Position numbers and translations under genes: made by a program
In this document: positions 34,701 through 45,245 of the stretch, piece after piece
Position numbering within the stretch: position 1 is the first letter of the stretch
How the letters are laid out: each line of letters begins with the position of its first letter
Notes under the pieces: generated by a model
The model's database searches: none
Told to the model about the DNA's origin: nothing
The model's input: the letters and a program-made list of their open reading frames with translations, nothing else
Assembly (NCBI RefSeq): GCF_001540865.1
Contig: NC_033639.1
Span: 6,916,304-6,980,303 of the forward strand
Direction of reading: 5' to 3'
Length of the DNA stretch: 64,000 nucleotides
DNA from: Ananas comosus
Lineage: Eukaryota > Streptophyta > Magnoliopsida > Poales > Bromeliaceae

Positions 34701-35470
34701 CCAGTCGAGTCGCAGAGCTAGATGAGCACCAGCTACAGGTAGTTATAGTTTTTGGGTCTTTACATACAGTTATTATATCTCGCCAGAGCGAGTGTTTGTA
34801 TACCTGGATGACATGTATGTATTGAACCACAGTTTATATATTTGGTTTATTTTCCTAGCTGCTGTATACTACTGTTTGTAGTATTGTATGATTATAGGTA
34901 CTTCTACTTTTTCGCTTCGAATACAGAGAAAATACCTATGTATATAGTGGGTCTGTTAGCGAGCCCGGAGAAACGAGTAATCCGGGGCGTGACAAAGAAA
35001 CTATCTTTTCTTTTTTTAACTTTTTAAAAAAGTTTTGTTGTATTTTTTTTTAATTAGTATTTTTAATTTTAGTCTTTTAGTTTTTATGGATTGATTCTTT
35101 AGATCTACATGCCTTTTTTAACTTTTATTTTTTTCTTATGGGTTGTTCGGTAATGGAGCTCATATTTCTTACAATTTTTTTTTGTATAATATGTTTCAAA
35201 ATTTGTTAAATATTATTTTCGGCTTCGGATTTTTAGGTTAAAAATTGGGTTTCGGGTTTTTGGTCAGATTTGGGTTTGTTCCGGATTCGAGTTCGGGTTT
35301 TCCTGTTCGGGTTCGGATTTTGGGTTTCTGGTTGGATTCGGGTTTGGATATGGATTTTTAAAATCCGTCGGGTTCGGGTTCGAGTTCGAATTTCGAATTT
35401 GGTAGTCGGGTTCGGGTTCGGGTTCAGATTTTTGAAAACCCGCCCCGAATCCGACCCCTTGACATCCCTA
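31722..35470. mobile_element. hAT-type element interrupted by a solo LTR
   Basis: Perfect 8-bp target duplication GTCATTCC (31714-31721; 35471-35478), diagnostic of hAT-class insertion. The ends TAGGAATGTAAATGG and TTGACATCCCTA are imperfect inverted repeats, and both subterminal regions are dense in GGGTTCGGGTTCGG-type words on opposite strands. Without the solo LTR it is about 1.3 kb and non-coding. The core contains a loosely repeated 'TTTTAGT…GGGTTGTTAGGCAATG' unit near 32355, 32460, 32555 and 35140. Confidence 0.85.
32578..34994. mobile_element. Solo LTR, 2417 bp, nested in the hAT element
   Basis: Begins TGTAGTGTTTCTGAGC, ends ACGAGTAATCCGGGGCGTGACA, flanked by a perfect AAGAA duplication (32573-32577; 34995-34999). 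It is related to 17359-19228 along most of its length. It has no coding region of its own, so it is a recombination product of a long-LTR, probably Ty3/gypsy, element. Confidence 0.9.
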
Positions 35471-35530
35471 GTCATTCCTAATGTTTCCTCAAGGCATATA
35501 GAGAGTAAAAAATTTTTTTGAAGAAAATTT

Positions 35531-35600
35531 TTTTTTTGAGAGATAGGTAGCATGCTACCCGTTTCGTTTATTTCATTTAGAAAAAAAACTTAACTGAAAT
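35531..35600 (-). mobile_element. SINE 3' fragment
   Basis: T run, then GAGAGATAGGTAGCATGCTA and the family body (CGTTTCGTTTATTTC) up to CTTAACTGAAAT, where it stops without promoter boxes. Confidence 0.65.
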
Positions 35601-35634
35601 ATATAAAAAAAGGTCTTTTCATAAAAAATTTATT

Positions 35635-36342
35635 GGGATAATTTCATACAACTCCTTATAAACATATCGAATAGCAAATATATCACTACAAAATTCAAGT
35701 TTTCAGATTTATCTCTTCAAAAGTCTGATGATATTCATATTTGTCCCTCTGATTTGTTTCCATTAACTCATTGTTTATTTTTTAATAGAAGATAGGTAAA
35801 ATGTGTCATCACAAATATGTTCTTCCAAAAGCCCTAACTATTAGAATTGTGCAAAAATGATGTCCTCCCAAAGCTTCCCACTGGTCATCATCTTTCTATA
35901 TAAAAATTAACCCAATCCACTATTATGCAATCTCTTCTGTACCTCTTCTCTCACAACTTTTTTCCTTTACCTATCTACTGCTGATTCCCCGACGCTTGAC
36001 ATGGGCAAAGTAACATGCGTCATTGATGGATGGGAATGAAGAAACCCTAGTTACTGGTTCGAAACTAGCATGAAGAAGAGAGAGGAAGAGGAATAGGAAG
36101 AGGAAAAAGAGTTCTCATTGCTAGGGTTTTGATAGAACTAGAATTTTCATATGAAAGAAGAAGGTATAATATCAGAGGAGTAAGAAGGATAATTTACCTC
36201 ACTCACTAATCAAGGTTAAGTATTTTACTTATAATTAATTATATTTTTTTTAACGAACACTAATAATAGCGGTATATTTGAAACCATTAGGATTTTTTGC
36301 TGCTATACGATATGTTAATAGGGAACTATATGAAATTATCCC
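35635..36342. mobile_element. 708-bp MULE with perfect 9-bp target duplication
   Basis: AAATTTATT occurs exactly at 35626-35634 and 36343-36351. Ends GGGATAATTTCATACAACTC and GAACTATATGAAATTATCCC are imperfect inverted repeats of about 20 bp. It is non-coding. Joining the flanks restores the terminal repeat of the host MULE 35612-39051, so this insertion is the younger of the two. Confidence 0.88.
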
Positions 36343-36428
36343 AAATTTATTAGTCTTGGGTTTTTGCAGAATAGGCCGCATTTTTTTATTTTGTACATTC
36401 AAATCAAATTTTTAAGAAACTGACCAAA

Positions 36429-38196
36429 TGTTAGAAAATTGAGTGCGATAAATACAGCGGAAAAAGAAAATCAAACTTATTTGATTTTAAAAACTCGAGA
36501 TCCGATCTCAAAATACCACGCAAACATGATCCTTCATATTGTTTAAGATTAAAGGAGAAAAAGGAAGATATAATCTTCACCTTTGCTCGGATAGATTTTC
36601 ACCGCAATCTGATGATCATGGAATTGGTTCTCTTGAAGCCGCACAAGCGTTCAGCCTCTATAGGTATCTAACGAGATCGTCGATGTGATCGATGTCCTCA
36701 CCGGGATGTTAGTTCCCTTGCAGAGGACGTCTTTGCTAGAAGATCGAAGAGAAGAAGAGAGAGATGATGGCTAGGGTTTTCTAAAATCTTCCGTATCTTA
36801 TAAAGAGGGATATAATCCCTTTTATAATAATATAATTAACATTAAGCATAAGAATAAATCTAGGTTTATTTTCATCATTTTCTTAATTGGTTCAATCGAT
36901 TAAATCTTAATTTAAATCGACTTGAACTCAATCCTAATTTGATCAAATCAAATTAATAATACAATATTTGCACATAAGTCCTCTCACAACTTACTAACTA
37001 TTAGTAAGTCCTCTCTTGCAATATTTGCACTTTAATACCACTAATTTGTAATAATTACAGATTAGTCCAATTATTAACATATTGACAATTAGATCCTCCG
37101 GTGATTCAAAAATCGCGATTTAGTTATTTGATCGGTCACAACCTCTTATGTGTGTAACCCCATAGATTCTATTCTATCTGATAGTGAGATATATTCTTAT
37201 CAATATCAACAATATCACTGAAACTCCTTTCGGTGGGTTGAAATAATTCCAACTCTGGCAAATGAGAATTATTGATCATCTAGATAATTCTGATGAGTCT
37301 CACAATCCACAATGATGCCGGCAGCATGTAGTGGCATTCCAGTAGAATGGAATATTGAACTTCTTGGTGCAGTTATCGTGTGATACAGTCCTTCTATCAT
37401 GAGTCCCGACTAGACAGAGGTCATAGAATAGCTCGTCAAACCCCATCGTCTGTCATATGTTAAATTTATTCGACTCGAGTTTCTAATATCGGAAACCTTT
37501 TTTCGCTATTAACTCCGCCCTAACCAAGATCTTTTAAACTCGGTCTCATAAATCATAGAACTAACGCCTATATTTATAAAGAGAAATTGATTCCATATAC
37601 GTGCACACCATATTCCTATAATGAACCTAATACAGCCAACATATACTACAAGGACCCGAATGGCTAGGGATATGACCAACTGTATGTATAGTCAAACTAC
37701 AGTAACCTCATTGTGAATAGCTGAGGCACCGCAGGTCAAAGGACTAATCACACTATTGCAACATTGAGCAAGTCACTGACGAGTGAGTAGACATCCAAGT
37801 GACTTCCCGCGTTGGTCATGCTCGGTACCCTTGTTCTCTGACAACCACCTGCACATTCGCTCTAGTGTTCCCACACTGTTGACTCGAGACTCGTCTATCC
37901 AAAACGGGAAGTGATCTATGTACTAATCTCACAGGATCAATCACTGTCTCCGTAATGATTCAACGATCGGGAGCATTTAGGAATTAATCACCAATGACAC
38001 ATGTCTCAAATTCTCAACTCTTGAGAATATATGTCATCATCTTATTAATTTCTTAGATGATTCATAGACACATACACAACATGAATAAAAATAATAACCC
38101 AAATTCATTCATAATAATTTTAAATCAAATATAAATTTATGTTCTAAAAAGAATACATGTGTCGGCTTGGTTGGCTTCTAGGGCATACATCTAATA
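36429..38196. mobile_element. Probable solo LTR, ~1768 bp
   Basis: Starts TGTTAGAAAATTGAGTGCGA and ends GGGCATACATCTAATA (degenerate from the usual …CTAACA), flanked by CCAAA (36424-36428) and CTAAA (38197-38201), 4 of 5 matching. The flanks together restore MULE sequence. It has no internal retroelement domains. The termini resemble plant Ty1/copia LTRs, but orientation is uncertain. Confidence 0.68.
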
Positions 38197-39231
38197 CTAA
38201 ATACTCTTATTCTCTCACTCCTATTCTCTCTTTTCTTCTTTTCTTTCTTTTCCCGCTTCCCCCTTCTCCTCCTCCGTCGCCCGCAAGTCGCTATCACATT
38301 CTTCATCCTACCTCACACACATCTCCATTATGGCGGCAGCGTGAGCTCGAACGGGGCACGAATCACGGTGATAAGGGCATGGCTAGCGACACAATTCGAG
38401 CCAACAGGCACAGTTTGATTAATGTTATACTAGTTTATTAGTGCAATAGAATATAAAAATAGTGCAGCATATAGTCAAATAATTTTTTTGCACTATTTGA
38501 CTATATGTTTCACTATTTAATAGTATATTATACTATTTTATAGTTTTTTATATTTATCAAATACTATAATATATAGCCAAATAGTGCAGCATTTTTATTT
38601 CCCTTAATAAAAAAGGGATAAAGAACGAAGAAGAAAGAGAAGAAGGACATCAATATCCCTTTCATCTCCTTCCTTCTCCTCTATCCCCGCATGTCATTGT
38701 TGTCGCAATCTCGTCCTCCTCGACCTCCACCTCGCCATTCGTGAGAGGGAACCCCCTCTAAGATCATTACCCTTGCGTCAACAACCTAGATCCGCGATGA
38801 CAATGGTGTTAGAAGATAAAAAGGGAGAAGAAGGGGGAGAAAGGCGGTGAAGGAGGAGAAGAGAGAGGAAGGGGGCGACGACGACGATAACGACATCAAA
38901 AGAGATGAAAGGGATGAGAGAACGAAAGGAAAGAGGAATGAATAAAGGCCTTTTAATCACATTTCTAAAATTAGGATCGAATATACAAAATTTAAAAAAT
39001 TGGCCTGATTTTGCAAAAACGCAAAACAAAAATTTTTTATGCAAATTGGAAAAAAGAGAGAGAGGGAGAGAAAAATAATCAATGAGAAACATAGAGAAAA
39101 ATTAATTAGAATTTTTGGGCTAAACTATTATGAATTTGATTCAGATGGTCTTATCTGATTCACACCGGGTTTTGTTGCATCTAATTGTTACTGAAAGATC
39201 AATCTACTAAAAAAATAGGCCCAAATATATA

Positions 39232-39565
39232 TCTATACTATATATAAAATCACGTATTTCAAATTTCGGTCTATCGACAAACCCATTTCAAAATTCCTAT
39301 TTTTTCATATGTAAAGTAAATAATGTAACGAAACAAAATTTTAGTTCCTCTCTTTTCTCCAACTATTAATATTTTATTTTTTATTAAATATTTTTGTTAT
39401 TCAATATGTTTTTGTAAGATAAATATTTATATATTATCTCTATTCTATTTACTAATATTTTATTATTATATTAACTTTTAAATTTTGATTCATTTGGTTT
39501 AAAATATTTATTTAAATTTGGATTTTTTTGAATTAAAAAATATAAAAAATATATTCAATGTAATA
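39232..39565 (+). mobile_element. Helitron-like 5' part
   Basis: TCTATACTATATATAAAATC followed by 'GGTCTATCGACAAACCCATT' parallels the start of the Helitron at 30185 ('GGGTCTCGTCGACAACCCAT'). It runs into the gypsy remnant without a recognisable 3' end, so it appears truncated. Confidence 0.5.
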
Positions 39566-39569
39566 CTGC

Positions 39570-42500
39570 ATGACACCGATTGTCAATATTCAATATTCAA
39601 TGTATTACCAATTGAAGATCGGTCGAGATGGAGTCGAAGCGAGGATTGGAATAAAGGGAAAAGAGAAAAATATCTTTTTTGTTGAGGAATCTTCGACTCA
39701 AGATGAGCCAAACACTTCTAGTGGTATAGAAGATTCGGCTGATAAGGCCAAAATATATGCTGCAAAAATGATTAAAAATCGACAACCCTATAAATGTGCG
39801 TTCCTTAAGCTAGCATGAAAAGTGCGCGTCTCTGTATGTACTTATTCTTTTGACGTCGCAAAGACCGATTTAATTTTTGATCGGTTGTTAAAAGGCGACA
39901 GAATTAAGCTCCAGGAGAGTCAAACATTACCTTCTGAAGAGAAATTAAATAGGAGAAAGTATTATAAGTTGCACCATTCGTGGAGCCACAAGACAAACGA
40001 ATATACAACCTTTAAAAAGCAAATTCAAAAAGAGATGAACGAGGGTCGGCTTATTTTTGCTTATCAAGAAAACGAAAATAGTATGAAAATTGACCAAAAT
40101 CTATTTTCTTCTCATGTCAACATGGTGGATGTTAAAGGGAAGACATCTGCGGAAGAAAAGTTTGAGCAGGACATAGTTTACACCAAAATGGCTCTTCGAC
40201 TGTGCATACGATACAAAGCCGAAATGACATGCTGTGACTCGGAGGCGATAATTCAAGAGAAGAAACTGTATAGGGAATGGAAGGAGTTCATGGCATTCTT
40301 CGAAGAATGGGAAGATCTATCCGAGGCAGAAAGTGATCTGGACAATTATTCGAGAGAAGATTCAAACAACTCCGAAGAAGAAGTGGAGTCTAAGAAAGAT
40401 CAGAAAGACCTCGTGATACAAAAGGTCCTGGACGATTATTATCATCGTCAAACTGAAAGGAATGAGCCGAAGAAGTTACCCTGAGATGTCCTTCGGCATA
40501 CAACAGAGATATCTGGGATATCGGCCTAACTAGCATTATCAGGCCAAGCTGAGACCCGAGCTCGAAGGGATGACTGAGGGTGATATTGAATTCCTCGGTC
40601 GAAAACTAGTTTACGAACTCGACATCCAACCCTGGCTGAGACCATGGGAGGGAAAAGAAATCTTGAGAGAGTACCTCAGGATTGTCAAAGTGCCAGCTAA
40701 TGTGTCAGTGGATCAATGGCACACGGCAAAAGCACCGGCTAGATAGTATGGGCCAATGTTGACAAAAACTCAAAATGGTCGACAACAAAGGTTACAAGCT
40801 GAGGCCCGACATCACTGGGAGGAAGCTAAAGGAATGAGGCTGAATGTTTAAAGATGGCCCAAGGTACAGCTATCCTTTCGACTTATGAAGAACGATCACG
40901 AAATGGGTGGTTCAACACCTGTACCTTGGTTGAAGCCCAAGATCGAGCAGTTGGCTCTCGCTGAGCCGACAAAGAAGGTGACGCGAAAAGCATAGGAAGA
41001 AAAGATCGCCTCTTTGGATACGATCATCAAGCGAGACAGATGGCCTCCCAAGGAGAGGGAGGTTCAGCCAGAAAGTGACTCTTCAGTCGAAGTAGCCAAA
41101 GAATTAGAGGAGAAGAAACAAAAAGTTCAGGAAAGATCGGCTGAAGAAAGCTTGGGTGATGTGAGTATGGTGTATGCTCTACTATTCTCATTCAGAGCAA
41201 AATATATAGAGTTTGAGCAGCAGATCTATACAAGAGAGGAGCTATCAGCAGCTCAACTCCAGCTTGAATATGCGAAAGCGGCTGATGCAGCAATTTTCGA
41301 GAAGCCATCAGCCCTACAGACAAGGTTTGTTAGGCCTTTATTTATAAAGGTTTTAATAGATGGACAGCCTGTGGGACAAGTTTAGATTGATAGTGGGGCA
41401 ATGGTCAACGTCATGCCTACATCATTTTTCAAGAAACTAGGCAAAGCGAAGATAAACTCAAGCCCACCGATACGACCATGATTGATTTCACTGGGAACGG
41501 TCAACAAGCAGCGTACTCAAGACTGAGCTCACGGTCGGATCTAAAACCCTTCAGACAGCTTTCTTTGCGGTGGATGTAGATAGCCACTACAATTTACTAC
41601 TCGGGCATGATTGGATTCACGCAAACGAGTGCGTACCATCCACCCTGCATGGAAAGCTTTTCCAGTGGACAGGAGATCGCGTGGAAAAAATTAGGGCCGA
41701 GGGACGGTCGCAAATAGTGGACATTAACGTGGAAGACGTCGGTCATATCAACTGGGTCGACACCGACCCGGATCAAATCTCGTTTGTGCGGGTCACTAAA
41801 GAGGAGGTACAGCTAGTGCTTCTAAAGGATACAGAGGCATTGGTGGCCCTGGAAGAGCCACCAGACTGGTTAAAATGAAACATCAAAAGCTGGGAACAGA
41901 GGCTCTAGACGAGCTTCGGCAAGACAAGCGGACCAAAGAAGTCGGTTGCTTCATCGAATCGACCGAGTTGGCCGATAAAAAATCATGTATTAGATCAGCC
42001 AAACTAGTTGATGAAGATTTGTGTGTGAAATTAGCCGAGTCGACAGATAAAAAATTATGTGATGAAATTCTGAGTTCAGGAGCTGATCTGAATGAAAACG
42101 AAACGACTCAAGAGGTAGAAGATGTGAAAAAGCCTGGTCAAACTTGCGCTCAAACTACAAGAGGATCAAGACGGAGTCTATTGAAGAATCACCAATCGAG
42201 GTTGGCGAGAAAAAGCTGGAGACTCAAGATCAGTTAAAAGAAGTGAACTTAGGGTTGGACGAGAACAAAAAGACGACGTATATTAGCACAAAACTTTCGG
42301 CTCAACAACAGGAGGAGCTGGCGAGGTTGCTAGTAAAATACAAGGATTGCTTCGGCTGGAGTTATGAGCAAATGTCTTAGCTGAGTCGAGAAATTGTAGA
42401 ATATAGACTTCCTATTAAAAAGAGGTACAAGCCTTACAAAAAACTGGCTCGTAGGTTTGAGCCGAGTGTTGTACTTTAAATTAAGAATGAAATTGAAAAT

Positions 42501-43480
42501 CTTTTAATGACCGAATTTATTAGACCGGCCTGTTATATTGATTGAGTATCTAATAATACCAGTACGAAAAAATGGCAAACTTAGATTTTGTATCGATTTT
42601 AGAAATTTGAATTTGGTTACACCTAAAGATAAATACCGGATGCCCATAGCGGACATGCTAGTGGATTCGGCAGTCGGACATAAAATTTTATCATTTATGG
42701 ACGGTCATGCGGGCTATAATCAAATTTTTATTGCCATAGAAGATGTAGCTAAAATGACTTTTAGATACTCGTGGTCTATTTAGACCTTTGAATGGATGGT
42801 GATACCTTTCGGCTTAAAGAATGCTAGAGTCACTTATCAAAGGGCGATGAATTTTATTTTTTAGGATTTGATCGGTAAAATATTAAAAGTTTACATCGAT
42901 GATATTGTTGTAAAATCTAAATCACAGACCGATCATTGGGCTGATTTATAACTTGCTTTTGGGCGCATGAAGAAATATAATTTCAAAATGAATACTTTGA
43001 AATACGCTTTTGGGGTTTTAGCAGAAAACTTTCTTGGATTCCTGATACACCAAAAAGGAATCGAAATAGGTAAAAATAAGGAAAAGACGATTATAGAGTT
43101 ACCACCGCCTAAAAATAAGGAGTTGCAGAGCTTATTAGGTAAAATAAACTACTTATGACGTTTCATATCTAACCTAGCCGGTAGAATCGGATTATTCACT
43201 CCATTTCTTTGTCTCAAAAATCAAGAGTAGTTTATTTGGATAGAGAAACAACAAAAAGTATTCGAAAATATTAACAGATATTTAGCGAATCCTCCGGTCT
43301 TTATTCCTTCTCAGTAGGACAAGTCGATGAAGTTATATATATCAGCTGCTGAAGAAAATTTATGGTGTTTATTGGCCCAAGAAAACAGTAAAAAAGAAGA
43401 ACAAGCTATTTACTATCTTAGCTGACGCTTACTAGATGTCGAAAGACGTTATTCGGCAATAGAAAATTATGCTTAGCATT
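39570..43480 (+). pseudogene. Decayed Ty3/gypsy gag-pol without integrase
   Basis: Successive frames, broken by stops and shifts, follow retrotransposon order. Gag-like charged segments run from 39570 to 40860, including a Lys/Glu-rich frame at 39822-40484. The aspartic protease (about 41320-41870) has 'IDSGA' and 'YNLLLGHDWIH', with an amber codon just before the active site. Reverse transcriptase (about 42380-43160) has 'FCIDFRNLN', 'YNQI', 'PFGLKNA' and the catalytic YIDD (42892-42903), with several stops. An RNase H start (about 43320-43470) has 'LYISAAEENLW' and 'RRYSAIE'. Sequence then jumps to the LTR, so the rest of RNase H and the whole integrase are missing. No 5' LTR was found. It is inactive; whether it was a non-autonomous lineage or later deleted cannot be told. 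Confidence 0.88.
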
Positions 43481-43501
43481 ATATTACAATTTAGGGGCAA
43501 T

Positions 43502-44202
43502 TGTTGGCGCCATAAAAGTTGCGCCACGTGGTGAACCGGGATGCACCGTAAGTATAGCCCTTAAAAGCAGAAACAAATGACATATGGTGCACCGTGAATA
43601 AAGAAGAACACATCAGAAACTGCAAAATGGTTAAAGCTTTGCGGTTAAGATCGGCTAGTAGTGGCCCAAGAAATCAGGAATGTGACCGATCATGGGAATA
43701 ACTGAATAACAACAGGCGAAATTATAAATAGATAAGAGACTCCTGACAAAGGGGTCTTTTTCCTCTGTGAACAAAAAAATCAATTTTTATTTCCATTGCA
43801 TTTTACTACTTTCTAGGAGTAGTTTATCTATAATCTTTTAATTTTTTCTGCATTTACTGCATTTTCTAGAAATAGTTTGTAGAGCAAAATTTCTTTCGAG
43901 ATAGTACGCCGAGGCACACCCTTTTCGAAAACATTTTCAAAGTCTGAAACAATATATAAGCTTTTCGACTCTTCAGCCGAACAGAAAATACTGTGCTATT
44001 CCTTGACTCGGCTGATCTAGTTGAACCGAACTAACTGTGTGGTGTTAAATTCGGCTGATTCGATCCCTCATCGGCTGAATCGCTTGATTCGATAACTGGT
44101 GCAAATTTCGAAGATCATCATTCGTAGCCGCTCTGTCTCCTCATGCGCTTCCTGAAGGAGGGTTTTTACTGAGTCAGTAGTCAAAGAAATTGGCTCGCAA
44201 CA
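43502..44202 (+). mobile_element. 3' LTR of the gypsy element, 701 bp
   Basis: TGTTGGCGCCATAAAAG … TTGGCTCGCAACA has matching TGTT…AACA ends and is preceded by a short purine tract (GGGGCAA). A TATA-like AAATTATAAATAG lies at about 43710, followed by ACAAAGGGGTCTTTTTCCTC. CGGCTGA words recur in its second half. No matching 5' copy is in the window. Confidence 0.78.
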
Positions 44203-44686
44203 TATTGTAATTTTATATATAACCCCTCTAATCCTCGGGCCTTTTTTTTTTTTTTACTTGTCTTATCTTTTTGTTTTTCTTTTTACATTAACAAAAACTC
44301 AAAAGGGGGTTAGTAAATTCTACAACTATTTAATTTTCGGGTTGTAGATATTATAATTCCTTTTTGGATTGTAGACTTTAGCAGTTCTCAATACAGAAAG
44401 GCCAAATTATATTTTTTGGTCCTCAAACTATAGAGTGTAGGACACTTTAGTTCTCAAAATTTTAATTTATCATAATATTAGACTTAAATTTTTTAATTTA
44501 TTGCAATCAAATTAAAAAAATATAGTTGACTAAATATTAATGTGTCGCCAATATAAAAGTGATTTGATAATGATATTATTGATGATAGGATAATGATTAA
44601 AATATCATACTATTTTATATCGGCGAGACGTTAATATTTAATAAACTAAAATTATAATAATATGTAAAATTTTAATAATATAAAGG

Positions 44687-45083
44687 AAAAACTTCAAATA
44701 CCACCTATCTGGTTTCACACTTTCTCACTTTATTACTCTATAGTTTGAAGTGTATCATTTTAATACCCTATGGTTTTATTTTTCTTTTTCTATGAGCACC
44801 TCCGTTAACTCTCCGTTAAATCATATATATATTTAAGAAATTTTAGATACCTCACCTATAGTTTTTTTAATATTCACTTTAGTATCCCGTCGTTTATCAA
44901 ATTTTTACTTTTAATACCCAATGGTTTTGATTTTATCACTGATTTAACGAAAAAATTAACGAAGAAGATAACGGAAAGAGAAAAACGAAACCATAGAATA
45001 ATAAAGTGATACATTTTAAATTATATGATATTAAAATGAAAGGTGCAAACAATAGGAGTGATATTTAAAGTTTTTTCTAATAT
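44687..45083. mobile_element. MITE upstream of the GT47 gene
   Basis: 'AACTTCAAATACCACCTATC…' at the left and '…AGGAGTGATATTTAAAGTTTT' at the right are imperfect inverted repeats. Both subterminal regions carry 'CTTTATTACTCTATAGTTT' or its complement. A diverged relative of its left part is at 16690-16810. It ends about 160 bp before the GT47 start codon, so it may touch the promoter. Confidence 0.58.
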
Positions 45084-45245
45084 AAGTTATAATAAATTAA
45101 ATTTTGAAAAATTAAAGTGTGAGTTGGCCAGATAGTTTGAGAAGTTAAATAGTTTTGAGGATCAAAATGAAAATAGTCAGTTCCACTGTTTTCGTTATTC
45201 TCGTCCCTTCACTCTCTGCTCGATCGCTCTTTTGCTCGGCCATCA

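Larger units (their letters stand above)
35612..39051. mobile_element. MULE related to 2025-4302, with two nested insertions
   Basis: Left end GGTCTTTTCATAAAAAATTT, right end AATTTTTTATGCAAATTGG, both with the inward 'TTGGG(C)TTTTTGCA-AATAGGCC' type repeat of the 2025 element. The left arm is split at 35635-36342 by another MULE, and the left subterminal region at 36429-38196 by a solo LTR (the host context AAACTGACCAAA also occurs at 2110). Without the insertions it is about 0.95 kb. A small foldback around 'GCACTATTTGACTATA' lies at 38455-38600. Confidence 0.72.

Noticed and set aside
35233..35553. Frames rich in Arg-Thr or Gly-Phe repeats
   Set aside because: They arise from GGGTTCGGGTTCGG-type subterminal repeats of the hAT element.
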